From Hemileia vastatrix (taxonomy: Eukaryota > Basidiomycota > Pucciniomycetes > Pucciniales > Zaghouaniaceae), in contig JASXTE010000014.1 of assembly GCA_030280995.1 (NCBI GenBank), positions 7,499,656 to 7,563,655 on the forward strand: 64,000 nucleotides of DNA, read 5' to 3'. The translations under genes and the position numbers were made by a program. Shown here one piece after another: positions 55,406 through 64,000 of the stretch (positions are counted from its first letter, which is position 1; each line of letters opens with the position of its first letter). The notes under the pieces are model-generated. The model was given only the letters and a program-made list of their open reading frames with translations, searched no databases and was not told the DNA's origin.

Positions 55406-56582
55406 TGTCAGTATAGTCTAGTATATAAGTATGATATAATAGTGTTTATTTATGGACCTACTACTTATTGATAAATGATTTTGTGATTAAACCTCAGGGG
55501 AAGACTAATAAAATAGTTATACTCAAATAAAACTCACAATACTTGGATTTAAATGCATGCTAGTGGTGGAAAATAGATAAAAAAAATATAGTTATAGCTT
55601 ATATAAAGATAATATCAATTTATAATGGCTTTATAATATATTTCTAAATGTTAATAATTGTATAGTAGTGTTTGTTGGAGTTTTAGTAATTGAATGATTA
55701 TCAATAACCGTCAGAATCCCTTCTTACTTATACCCAAATCCACTGGAGTGCACAGACCTTCAATCCAGATGATGTCACTGATATCCCCGGCAATTACAGC
55801 ACTGTGAGGGCCCATCACCTCCCCATGGCGTCCACTTCAAGAAGTTTCAACACCCAGACCTCCAGTAAGGACCCTCCATCACTATTAATAATAACACAGA
55901 TCCATACCATAAATAGAAAAACCAGATAAAAGCGGATACCATAAAGAAACAGGTAAAATAAACAATCAAAAAGAGATTTAATGAAACAAAAATCATATAA
56001 AGGAAACAAATAAAATGTTCAAGCCCCCAATAACATCCCCAAGCATCCACATTAACCCAGAAATATCCTTCCAACCCATAAATCCGTGAATAACCATCCA
56101 AGGAAGTAATTTTAGTTGTCCAAACTGGGTGTATGCGCCTGATATAGGTGTCTATGCTTCTGTAGGCGTTGTGAGTCTACTGATTTTGTGCATATGACCT
56201 AAAATAAGCCGAAAAACAAAGTTTATAGGCTATAAAGGGGCTAAAACCCACTTATATACCTAAATATACATAATATACTGCATATTTCACTGAATATGAG
56301 ATTTATGTATACATATAAGCTTATGTATGTCAATAATTACTTCATATCACTTAAGATAAGTATATTATGACTCCATTAACACCTTAATAAGTATTATTAG
56401 GCCATGGATAAGCTATTTAAACTATTATAAATTATATAATAGAATAATAATTATATATATATATAATAAAATAATATATATTATTATTTTAACCTTATTT
56501 TTAAGATATAAGCTTAATTTAATTAAGGTTATCTTATTTTAAGCATAAGAAATACCCAGTCCTAAGGATATTTAGGCTGACA
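55406..56582 (-). repeat. 5' LTR of element C
   Basis: 1177 bp, TGTCAGTATAGTCTAG to ATATTTAGGCTGACA on the plus strand, matching 47485-48661. The AAACA target copy follows. Confidence 0.94.
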
Positions 56583-56587
56583 AAACA

Positions 56588-57058
56588 CCTCTGAAAGAAG
56601 TAAAACCTCTAATAAATCAAGAAAATCAACTCAAAAGTATAAAAATAAAAAAGATAACACTGACTCAACAAGTACACAACCTTTCCAATTGCATCAAAGA
56701 ACTGAAAGCAGAAAGTATGAAGTACAAGGCAAGAGAAGACACACTCTGGCAGCAGATGCAGGAGTTATTAAATCTCAAACAGGCTCAACCTCCTCCTTTC
56801 CCAGCCTCCCAGCCTCATCCTCAACCTCAGCCCAATCAGGTACCCAGATCCTTCAGGAAAAATCAAAGCACTCTGAAGGTGGAGCAGTGGAAATGGGATT
56901 ACTTGATGAGCCATTACCAACAGAATGTTCAGCAACCAACAGCTTAACACCCTGGCCCATCCATGACACCAACATACCATCCATCTTCTCAGCCCCATCC
57001 TTATCAGGGAGGCAGAAGAAAGAAGTCACAGTGGAAGTTTTCTCCCTTTCCATGGTGA
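56588..57058 (+). pseudogene. Overlapping frame b, main part (element D)
   Basis: Continues from ATG 47449. Text PLKEVKPLINQENQ, IKIKKITLTQQVHNLSNCIK, ELKAESMKYKARED, then LKVEQWKWDYLMSHYQQNVQ. A TAA at 56945 interrupts, and the frame then continues to FSPFPW-stop at 57056-57058. The only lesion is one nonsense codon where CAA is expected. It lies +1 to frame a, which is open over the same bases. Confidence 0.55.
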
Positions 57059-57921
57059 GTAATTTGTTTGATAAAAATGTTGGTATGTATAATAACAAAT
57101 ATTGTTCCACAGGTAATATTGTGGATCATGGTGAAAGAAAAGTTAAACCCATAAAAAAACAACTTCCTTTAATGAGTAGCCCCAATGATGTAATTAGAAA
57201 ATTATCATTTGAAGAACATTTACATTTGACTTCTACTTCTTTAATTAATCTTTCTCTTGCAATTATGAATGATTCTGTTTCACCTGAAGTCTATACTTTA
57301 ATTGAGAAAACTTCTGAAGAAATATTGAAAGATACTCTTGATTTTAATGTTGTGAAAGACCAACATTTAAGAGATGTGTTAATACATGAGAGTGATAGAT
57401 TGAATAATTTCCACTTGCATTGTAAATTGAGTTCTTCTGTACAAGATAAAGCTTATTTTAAAATCAAAGAAACCTTGAATATTGTTCTTAGCCAACAAAA
57501 CCAAATAAGGAGTGACCATAGATCTATTTCAGATAAGAATATCAATCTGCAGAAAACCTTGAGTGAATTGAAACCCCTTATTGATGAAAATTATTCATTA
57601 AAAGGTAAAATTAAATCTCTACAAAATAAGTTTAAAAAGCTAAAAATTGATTTCCATGCACTAAGTGCCAAACACACAGTTTCTGAGGACAGAAATGTTT
57701 TATCCCTTGCAAAAGTAAATGACCAGATTTCTGAAATTCCAAGGATAAGAAACTATGTGTCTGACCTGCAGGAAATATTTTCAACCTTAACCATCAATTA
57801 TTATGGTATAAATGAGAATGCCGCCCATAAGCTGCATAAAAATAAGGGAAAAGAACCTGAAAAGAGCTCCTCTTTTCTCCTCATATTTCAGCCATTAAAC
57901 AAACTGACAATGAGTCTGTAA
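56588..57921 (+). CDS. gag: Gag, frame a joined to main Gag (element D)
   Basis: Continues 47310-47484 in phase. It remains open for more than 440 codons through QLHQRTESRKYEVQGKRRH, EMGLLDEPLPTECSA, the internal ATG 57052 (MVSNLFDKNVGMYNNK) and the coiled-coil part (IDENYSLKGKIKSLQNKFKK; RIRNYVSDLQEIFSTL). It ends near 57921 after a frameshift (KEPEKSSSFLL then IFQPLNK). It demonstrates that frame a plus main Gag is one protein in AT1. No fold is recognised, apart from coiled coils. Confidence 0.78.
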
Positions 57922-58868
57922 AATCTTTTGCTACTAGCAAAAAATCTTTTGATGTTCATGTACCAGCTGTTTCTGTAAATAATTAAATTTCTGAACACCT
58001 TGCTAAACTTCAGGAATTATTAATGATAAAAAATTCAAACCAAAGGATGGACCATCCCAGTAGTCAGAAAAATTGACCTAAACTGGACCAATAACCTACC
58101 TTTGTTGGTAATTTTTCATCTGATTGGCAACAATTTATCCAAAGAATTGATATTTTAAATAGATCTTATAAACTACCTGTAGAGGAAATTGTTTCTTAAC
58201 TAATTTCTTTATTTTCCAATGTAGATTTGATGTGGTATGAATCTGTTCTATTGGATAACAGCCATTATACATGGAATGATTGGAAATCCTTGATTGAGAA
58301 TCAGTTTGGTGGTTCAAAATTCAGGTTGGCTCAGCAAAGACTGTATGAGAATACTAGATATGTATCCTCCTCTGTTGAAAAACCCATTGTTTTTCTTATG
58401 AAAGTAACAAAAATCTTGAGAGCAATTGATCCAAAGATGTATTATGATATTTGAAGAGATAAAATCTTGTATAAATTACCAAATTCTCTTAGAGATTTAA
58501 TTGTAGGTAGAACTGAGAATGTGAGGGAACATTCTTCTTTCTTTAATATCTGTAATGAGGTACTTCTCAACTATAGATATGAACCAAAGTATTACCTTGG
58601 AAAATCTTATCATGATCAAAATAAACCCTCAACAAAGCCCCCAGAAAAATCTTGTAAACCCTCTTCCCCAGTTGCACCTAAAAAAAATGCAACAAATCCT
58701 TGTTATAAATGTAACAAATCATGCAAAAGGGTCATGTTTGTGACAAGAAAATTCATCTTGTTGAACAAAATGAAGACATTGATGAGGCTGAAAATGATAT
58801 CAATAATTCTTCTAGTGACTGTGAAAGTAATATCTCCTATGACAATGAATTTGTTAAAGATGTTTTAA
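57922..58868 (+). pseudogene. gag: Gag capsid region and zinc knuckle (element D)
   Basis: Homologous to 3400-4350 of copy 1, in open pieces 58227-58454 and 58467-58868, with many stops between 57985 and 58200. MMWYESVLLDNSHYTWNDWK and GGSKFRLAQQRLYENTR are capsid-like. TGA 58453 replaces Trp (YYDIW). The zinc knuckle CYKCNKSCK is cut by a small deletion near 58722 that also shifts the frame. Dead copy. Confidence 0.8.
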
Positions 58869-59818
58869 TGTTGGAACAGGATGTACATTATTTAGATAAT
58901 ATATCTGAAGAATGTATATTGGATTTATCTTCAGTGGAAAATGCTGAAATAATTAAAGATATTATTAGAAATTCTATAGCCATATCTTCTTTGAAAGCAC
59001 CTGTTATCATTAATGGTAAAAATGTTGATGTAGTTCTTGACTCTGGTGCTGGAGGATGTTTAGTGTCTGAAAGAGCCTTAGCTTTAGTAGATAAGGATTA
59101 TTTGAGTAAATTGTTACCTATGACTTCTGAAAAATGCAGAGGGTATGGTTCTACCTTTTGTCCTATTGGCAAATACAAAACCTCTGTATTCTTCAAATAT
59201 AATGGTGGTTTTGTCAGAGCTATTTGGGAATTTGTTGTCATGAAAAATGATAATTTAAGCAATTTTTTTATTAAGGGTAATAATATTTTAACCATGTTTG
59301 GTGTGAAATTGGACTCAGAAAATAATTGCTTCACCTTGGGATTGAATGGCAAAAGAAAATTCAAAATTTCCTCCCCTAGAAAACCTTCTGGGAATCTGTT
59401 AAAGTCTTGTAACTCACTGATCCAGTGTAGAGGAAGACCAACAATTGAAATGGATGATTTATTAAATGAAATAAATACTGCTTCTTTTGGTGATCAGTTA
59501 ACTAGTGAACAAAAGGATTATATAATTGCCTCAATTACCTCTTTCCCTATGGCTTTTGCTCATGATTCTCATGTCTTAGGAAGTGTTCAGGAAGAAATGA
59601 AAATTACCTTATCCTGTAACTTGAGTGATATTCCACCAAGTCTTAAGAAAAAACAATATCCTGCTTCTCCAACAAAAATAAAGTATATTGAAGATAATAT
59701 TGCCACACTATTAAAAATGAATATCATTGAGAAAGTGGATCTCACCCCCAAATATTGTGTCATCTCCCCAGTCTTGATTACTTATGAAAGAGATAAGGCT
59801 AGATTATGTGGAGATTAA
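58721..59818 (+). pseudogene. pol: Protease and RT N-terminal half (element D)
   Basis: Open run of 365 codons. VVLDSGAGGCLVSERALAL carries the protease DSG. KGNNILTMFGVKLDSENN, LLNEINTASFGDQL and FPMAFAHDSHVLGS are family blocks, then the RT start KMNIIEKVDLTPKYCVISP and RLCGD. It stops at TAA 59816, where Tyr of DYRALN is expected. Confidence 0.85.
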
Positions 59819-60311
59819 AGAGCATTAAACACTTATACTGTTTATGATATTTATCCTTTACCCAGAATTAATTAAATACATGCTACCTTGCAAGGTGCAA
59901 AATTTATTAGTTGTCTGGATGGTAATAAAGGGTATCATAAAGTTCCAGTTGAGAATAATTCTCAAATTTTTTTTGCTTATTTCTACTCATATGGGAATAT
60001 ATAAGTATGTAAGAATGCCATTTGGCCCTAAAAATGCACCTTTAGTTTTCCAAAAAGTCATGGATAACACTTTCAATCAAGAAATAATTGAAGGATGGCT
60101 TATGGTGTATATTGATGATATCATAGTTTTTTCTATAAACTTTGATGAACATATGATTCATTTAAATAAATTTTTTCAAAGAATGGATGAAATAAATATG
60201 ACATTGTCCTTAAAGAAGTGTAAATTTGGCTTTCAATCTTTAAAAGTCCTTGGCCATGTTGTGTCAGGCCTACAAATTTGTGTAGATCACATCAAAGTTT
60301 CTGCAATTTAA
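59819..60311 (+). pseudogene. pol: RT C-terminal half (element D)
   Basis: After several stops and a frameshift near 59965, STHMGIYKYVRMPFGPKNAP and WLMVYIDDIIVFS give the RT palm with intact YIDD, followed by LKKCKFGFQSLKVLGHVVSG. TAA 60309 ends it (Gln in relatives). Confidence 0.84.
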
Positions 60312-61229
60312 AATGTAAAGGCACCAACTTCTGTAAGAGAAATCCAAAGATTTTTGGGTATGTGTGGCTATTATAGACAATATATTAAAAATTATCAGGT
60401 CATAGCTTTGCCTCTTACCAAACTAACTAGGAAAGATGTTGCATTCATCTGGAATATTGGCTGTCAAAAAGCTTTTGATGCATTAAAATGTTGTTTAATG
60501 ACAGCTACTATCTTAGCTCTTCCAGATTTCAATAAACCTTTTGTCCTGTATACAGATGCTAGCTTTGTTGGTCTGGGTGCTGCCCTTCACCAGAAACAAA
60601 TTATTAATGATAAATCCTCAGAGGTTGTAATTTGTTATATTTAAAGAACCCTGAGAAATAGTGAATTGAATAATGGTTCCACTCAATTAGAGTGCTTAGC
60701 AGTTGTTTGGGCTCTTGAGAAGCTTCATTACTACCTATATGACCAAAGGTTTGAATTGGTAACTGACTGTAGTGCTGTGAAGTCCCTCTTAAACCTGAAA
60801 ACATCTAATAGACATATGTTCAGGTGGCAACTTGCTGTTCAAGAATAAAGAGGAAGAATGAAAATTATCCATAGGGCTGGAAATGTTCACTTCAATGTTG
60901 ATATTCTGTCAAGATTGCCTCTGCCAAATAATGACTCCAATCCTGCTTATGTATCTGAAGATGATACTGTTCATATCCATGGTATATTTATAAGTGATAT
61001 GAAAGAGGAGTTATTACAATTAATTCTGGATTCATATGATAAAGATTCTGATTTAAATAAATTAGTTACTATCTTAAATGATCCTAAAAATGCTTCAATT
61101 CAAGCATTGATTAAAACTCTTCCTGAAAAGTATCAAAATGCTTTGGTTAAAGGAAAGTTTTCTATTGAAGATGGTTATATATATTATAGAAGAAAGCTTA
61201 CTAATGTAATTTACTTCCTCCTTCTATGA
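60312..61229 (+). pseudogene. pol: RT connection and RNase H (element D)
   Basis: Runs 60354-60644, 60666-60848 and 60858-61229. YYRQYIKNYQVIALPLTKL, YTDASFVGLGAALHQ, LECLAVVWALEKLHYYL, VTDCSAVKSLLNL and HRAGNVHFNVDILSRLPL keep the RNase H residues. Stops at 60642 and 60846 and a frameshift near 61210 break it. Confidence 0.85.
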
Positions 61230-61872
61230 AAGTAACTATCCTCAAACTTTGTCATGATGACATATTAGCTGGGCATTTTGATCTTGAAAAGACATTAATT
61301 AGAATCAAAAACACTGCTTGATGGGCTAATATGTCTGAAGATACAAAATTATATGTTGAATCTTGTGATTCCTGCCAGAAATCTAAAAAGTTGGCAGGTA
61401 CAAGAGCAGGTTTCTTACAACATATTGAAGCACCTGATGCTTCTTGGAAAATAATTAACATGGATTTTGTCACTGTTCTCCTGTAGCAGGTAAAGACAGT
61501 TATAACTCTTGTTGGGTAATAGTAGATAGATTCACAAAAATGTGCAGATTTATTCCCACCCACAAAGATGTATCCACAAAGGAATTAACTTTCTTATTGT
61601 GGACTTACATGTTCAATATTATTGGATTTCCAAAAGCCATTATCTCTGATAGAGATCCAAAATTTACTTCTGAGTTTTGGACCTCTTTGATGTATATTTG
61701 TGGCTGTGAGTTAAAGTTGTCTACAGCTCACCATCCTCAGACTGATGGTCTAGCTAAAAGAATGATTCAAACTCTGAATGATATGATTAGAAAGTATTGT
61801 GCCTTTGGATTAGAATATAAAGACAATGACAGATTTACTCATGACTGGGTCACTCTATTGCCTGGCGTTTAA
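61230..61872 (+). pseudogene. int: Integrase N-terminus and core (element D)
   Basis: HHCC is recognisable (CHDDILAGHF...CDSCQKSK) with TGA 61320 in place of Trp; a deletion near 61475 shifts the frame. The run 61540-61872 has SDRDPKFTSEFW and HHPQTDGLAKRMIQTLNDM, where the catalytic Glu position reads AKRM instead of AERM: Glu to Lys. Integration activity would be lost. Confidence 0.84.
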
Positions 61873-62534
61873 TTTGCATATAATAGCACTGTTCATTCTG
61901 TCACTGAGAAAAGGCCTTATGAGCTTTGGTTAGGTTATGTCCCAAATACTCCTGCTCAGATTTTTAATAATAAATTACCTAAGTTTTAAATACACCCTGG
62001 TGTAAAATCTTTTATGCAAATGCAACAGCTATGCAGAAAACATGCTCAAAGCTGTATTGATAAAGCATTTGAATATGAAAAGAAAAGATGTGATAAATCC
62101 CATAAAGAATACACAATTAACAAGGGTGGTGAAGTTTTAATTTCTACTGTCTATTTAAATCTACAAGGTAACAACAAATTAAAAGATCCTTTTGTAGGAC
62201 CATTTTTTGTTAAAAGAATGGTTGGAAATAATTCAGTAGAAGTTGTATTGTATTCTCCATATGATAGGAAACATCCTGTTTTTCCCATTTCTTTGCTTAA
62301 GCCTTATACTTCCAACAGTGACTTATTTCCCAAAAGAAGGGGAAGACCTAAGAAAAACCCTCAGAGGTCACAGAAACTTCAGAAATTGATAAAATTCTCA
62401 AGGATAGAATTATCACATCTGAAAGAGGTACTGAATATTTATTGAGATATAAGAAAAAATCATCTGAACATGATGCATGGATACCTGGCAAGGAAAATTC
62501 AAATCTTCCTACTCTGTTAAAGAAGTACAATTGA
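61873..62534 (+). pseudogene. int: Integrase C-terminus and chromodomain-like tail (element D)
   Basis: Run 62014-62445: MQMQQLCRKHAQSCIDKAFE, GPFFVKRMVGNNSVEVVLY, HPVFPISLLKPY, PKRRGRPKKNP. A frameshift near 62365 precedes IEL/RIIT...EYLLRYKKKSSEHDAWIPGK, ending LLKKYN-stop at 62532. The tail matches copy 1. Confidence 0.82.
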
Positions 62535-62535
62535 T

Positions 62536-63996
62536 AAAAGCCCATTTTAAGTGAAACATAAAAATTAAACTATTTTAATATAATAATTAGTGTAATTATT
62601 TAATTAAGTCTGGAACATAAGATATTAATTAATATAACCCATTTTATTAGTGTAAGATTTAAATTAGGTTAAAACAATTTATTAATTTAATATTATTTCT
62701 AAATTTTAGAATACAACATTAGTAATTAATTAAATAAAATGTTTTAACTAATTTAATACCTTAATGACATTTTTATGAGTCAAAAAAGCGCTCAATAATT
62801 GTCAAGGTGGACTTTAATTTCTAGAAGAATTTCAAGGTATTCCAAGGATGGCAACAATGGTTTTAAAGAACTCAAAAATAATGTACGTATTACTCTTATA
62901 AGTTTTAAGATTTATTACTCAATGATTAGAGGTAAGATTTTTAATTATTAATATAATTATTGATTTAGAATTACGAGATGTAAGTACTAAGTCAGTAATA
63001 AATAGTAATAAAATTTAATAGTAGTATTTGTTTGTATAAAATTTAAGTAAAAAGGAATGTCCTGAAAAGTACAAAAAGAGAGGGCTTTTATAGGCAAATA
63101 TGTGAGGAATAAAAATACAGAGTTAACACCACCTAATACAAGGGTGTGAGAAAAAAAAGAAGCTAAATAAGGAGTGTATGTGAAATAATAAGAGTTATAC
63201 TAAATAGTGCGTAAATAAAAAGTATTATTTTATTTGAAATAAAAATCTGAATCCCTTGGTCCATCACATTTTGTGCAAGAACATTTGATTTAAAATATTG
63301 ATTCAACAAAATCTAAATAAAGGAATTTGAAAAGTTTTCTTCTTTTTATATTTTAATATTTTTTAATACTAATTTTATTCCCTCTCATCTGTATTATTGA
63401 GCACGGTCTTTGGGAGTAAAAATGAATGTGACAGTTACTTATTTCTTATTAATTTTTTACATTACTTATTGTACTTAGCTAGTTAGTTGTAAGTAATACA
63501 TTAGCAGTTTGTAAATAATTAATTATTTATAAGGATTATAAGGCGTGGCTTCATCTCAGTAAGATAATTAATTATTTTACTGCTTAAGTCTAGTAGCCTG
63601 TCTGACAATAATCATAATTTATATGATAGAAAAGTTTTATTTAATACTTTAATTTTATTTATTTATTTAAATATATTATAAGTTAATATTTTATTTTTTT
63701 AACTATAATATATTTAATAAATTAATTAATAACTTATAATTATTAAATACATGAAAAATGCGCCAACATTTTATAGAATATAAAGTATTTTATGAGTTTT
63801 AATTGTATCTATAATTTATTTAATAATAAATTTAATATAACCCTTATTTTAGTTATATTATAATACAATTGTTATATAATTTTATTATGCAATATTATAA
63901 TAATTTATATACATAAAATGCATAATTGTTCACCCTCATTAAGCTCCAGTAGATTAACATACAGTTTACTGGGATCCTGGTATAGCCTGGCTGACA
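62536..63996 (-). repeat. Inverted, truncated AT1 LTR (holding solo LTR E)
   Basis: On the minus strand from 63996: TGTCAGCCAGGCTATACC..., about 94% like the LTR of D by eye, covering its first about 640 bp. It is joined directly to the integrase stop region of D. GGAG precedes the LTR start (plus: CTCC at 63997-64000), like a polypurine tract, so it may be the 3' LTR of a minus-strand element beyond the window. Confidence 0.82.
62800..63607 (-). repeat. Solo LTR E, 808 bp, unassigned family
   Basis: TGTCAAGGTGGACTTTAATTTCTAGAAG to GTAGCCTGTCTGACA, flanked by ATAAT on both sides (62795-62799, 63608-63612). TCTAGAAG near the left end suggests minus orientation. Internal sequence is unlike the other LTRs. 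No gene seen. Confidence 0.85.
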
Positions 63997-64000
63997 CTCC

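Larger units (their letters stand above)
47485..56582 (-). mobile_element. Element C, AT2 LTR retrotransposon (minus strand)
   Basis: Two 1177-bp LTRs (47485-48661 and 55406-56582), target duplication AAACA (47480-47484 and 56583-56587) in gag of D. The internal region is complete: frame a/b, Gag, protease, RT, RNase H, integrase. LTRs differ at about 25 positions by eye. A 260-bp CACTA miniature element sits in the RNase H-integrase linker. It is the best AT2 copy, with YIDD and DTG intact. Confidence 0.95.
42246..62535 (+). mobile_element. Element D, AT1 retrotransposon with nested inserts; 3' LTR lost
   Basis: The 5' LTR (42246-46615) holds J. Leader and gag start follow, then C is inserted at 47485-56582 with AAACA duplicated; gag-pol continues 56588-62535. 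After the last integrase codons the normal polypurine tract and 3' LTR are replaced by an inverted partial AT1 LTR. Multiple stops and frameshifts mark it as older than copy 1. Confidence 0.88.

Overview
The window is very A+T-rich eukaryotic repeat DNA. I see no host gene, tRNA or rRNA. Nearly every base belongs to a nested pile of transposable elements: several Ty3/gypsy-type LTR retrotransposons, four solo or isolated LTRs, three copies of a CACTA-like DNA transposon without transposase, and one 3.1-kb inverted-repeat element of unknown class. The Pol proteins look like those of fungal Ty3 elements, and C-to-T damage in TCG context is visible, so my inference is a basidiomycete fungus, most likely a rust (Pucciniales). 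I could not test this by search.

Family names used here are local. AT1 elements have LTRs starting TGTCAGCCAGGCTAT. AT2 elements have LTRs starting TGTCAGC.TAG/TATCTCC. Element I is a third, less AT-rich chromovirus. Layout: 1-9298 is AT1 copy 1 (+), its 5' end cut by the window. It sits in AT1 copy 2 (-, 9299-13127), which also carries a solo LTR at 9806-10995. Copy 2 sits in the pol gene of element 3 (-, 13128-14709). Element 3 is cut at 14710 by CACTA copy A, whose two visible parts are 14710-16732 and 40558-42245. AT2 element G (+, 16733-40552) lies in copy A. G itself contains a solo LTR (17418-18586), CACTA copy B (22414-27043), element I (29838-37503) and solo LTR H (38720-40219). AT1 element D (+, 42246-62535) also lies in copy A. 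D contains inverted-repeat element J in its 5' LTR (42526-45626) and AT2 element C (-, 47485-56582). C carries a 260-bp CACTA miniature element (50185-50444). D ends in an inverted, truncated AT1 LTR (62536-63996) that holds solo LTR E (62800-63607). Target-site duplications confirm most of these joins.

AT1 and AT2 elements encode one long Gag-Pol reading frame: Gag with coiled coils and a zinc knuckle, aspartic protease, reverse transcriptase with YIDD, RNase H, integrase and a chromodomain-like tail. All copies are broken by stop codons or frameshifts. At the 5' end of gag a second reading frame, shifted by +1, is open and conserved in both families, which suggests dual coding. Element I keeps a textbook -1 frameshift signal between gag and pol. 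It also carries an antisense, probably spliced gene for an acidic protein with a cysteine cluster and a nuclear localisation signal. That antisense gene and the dual-coding region are the most interesting findings.
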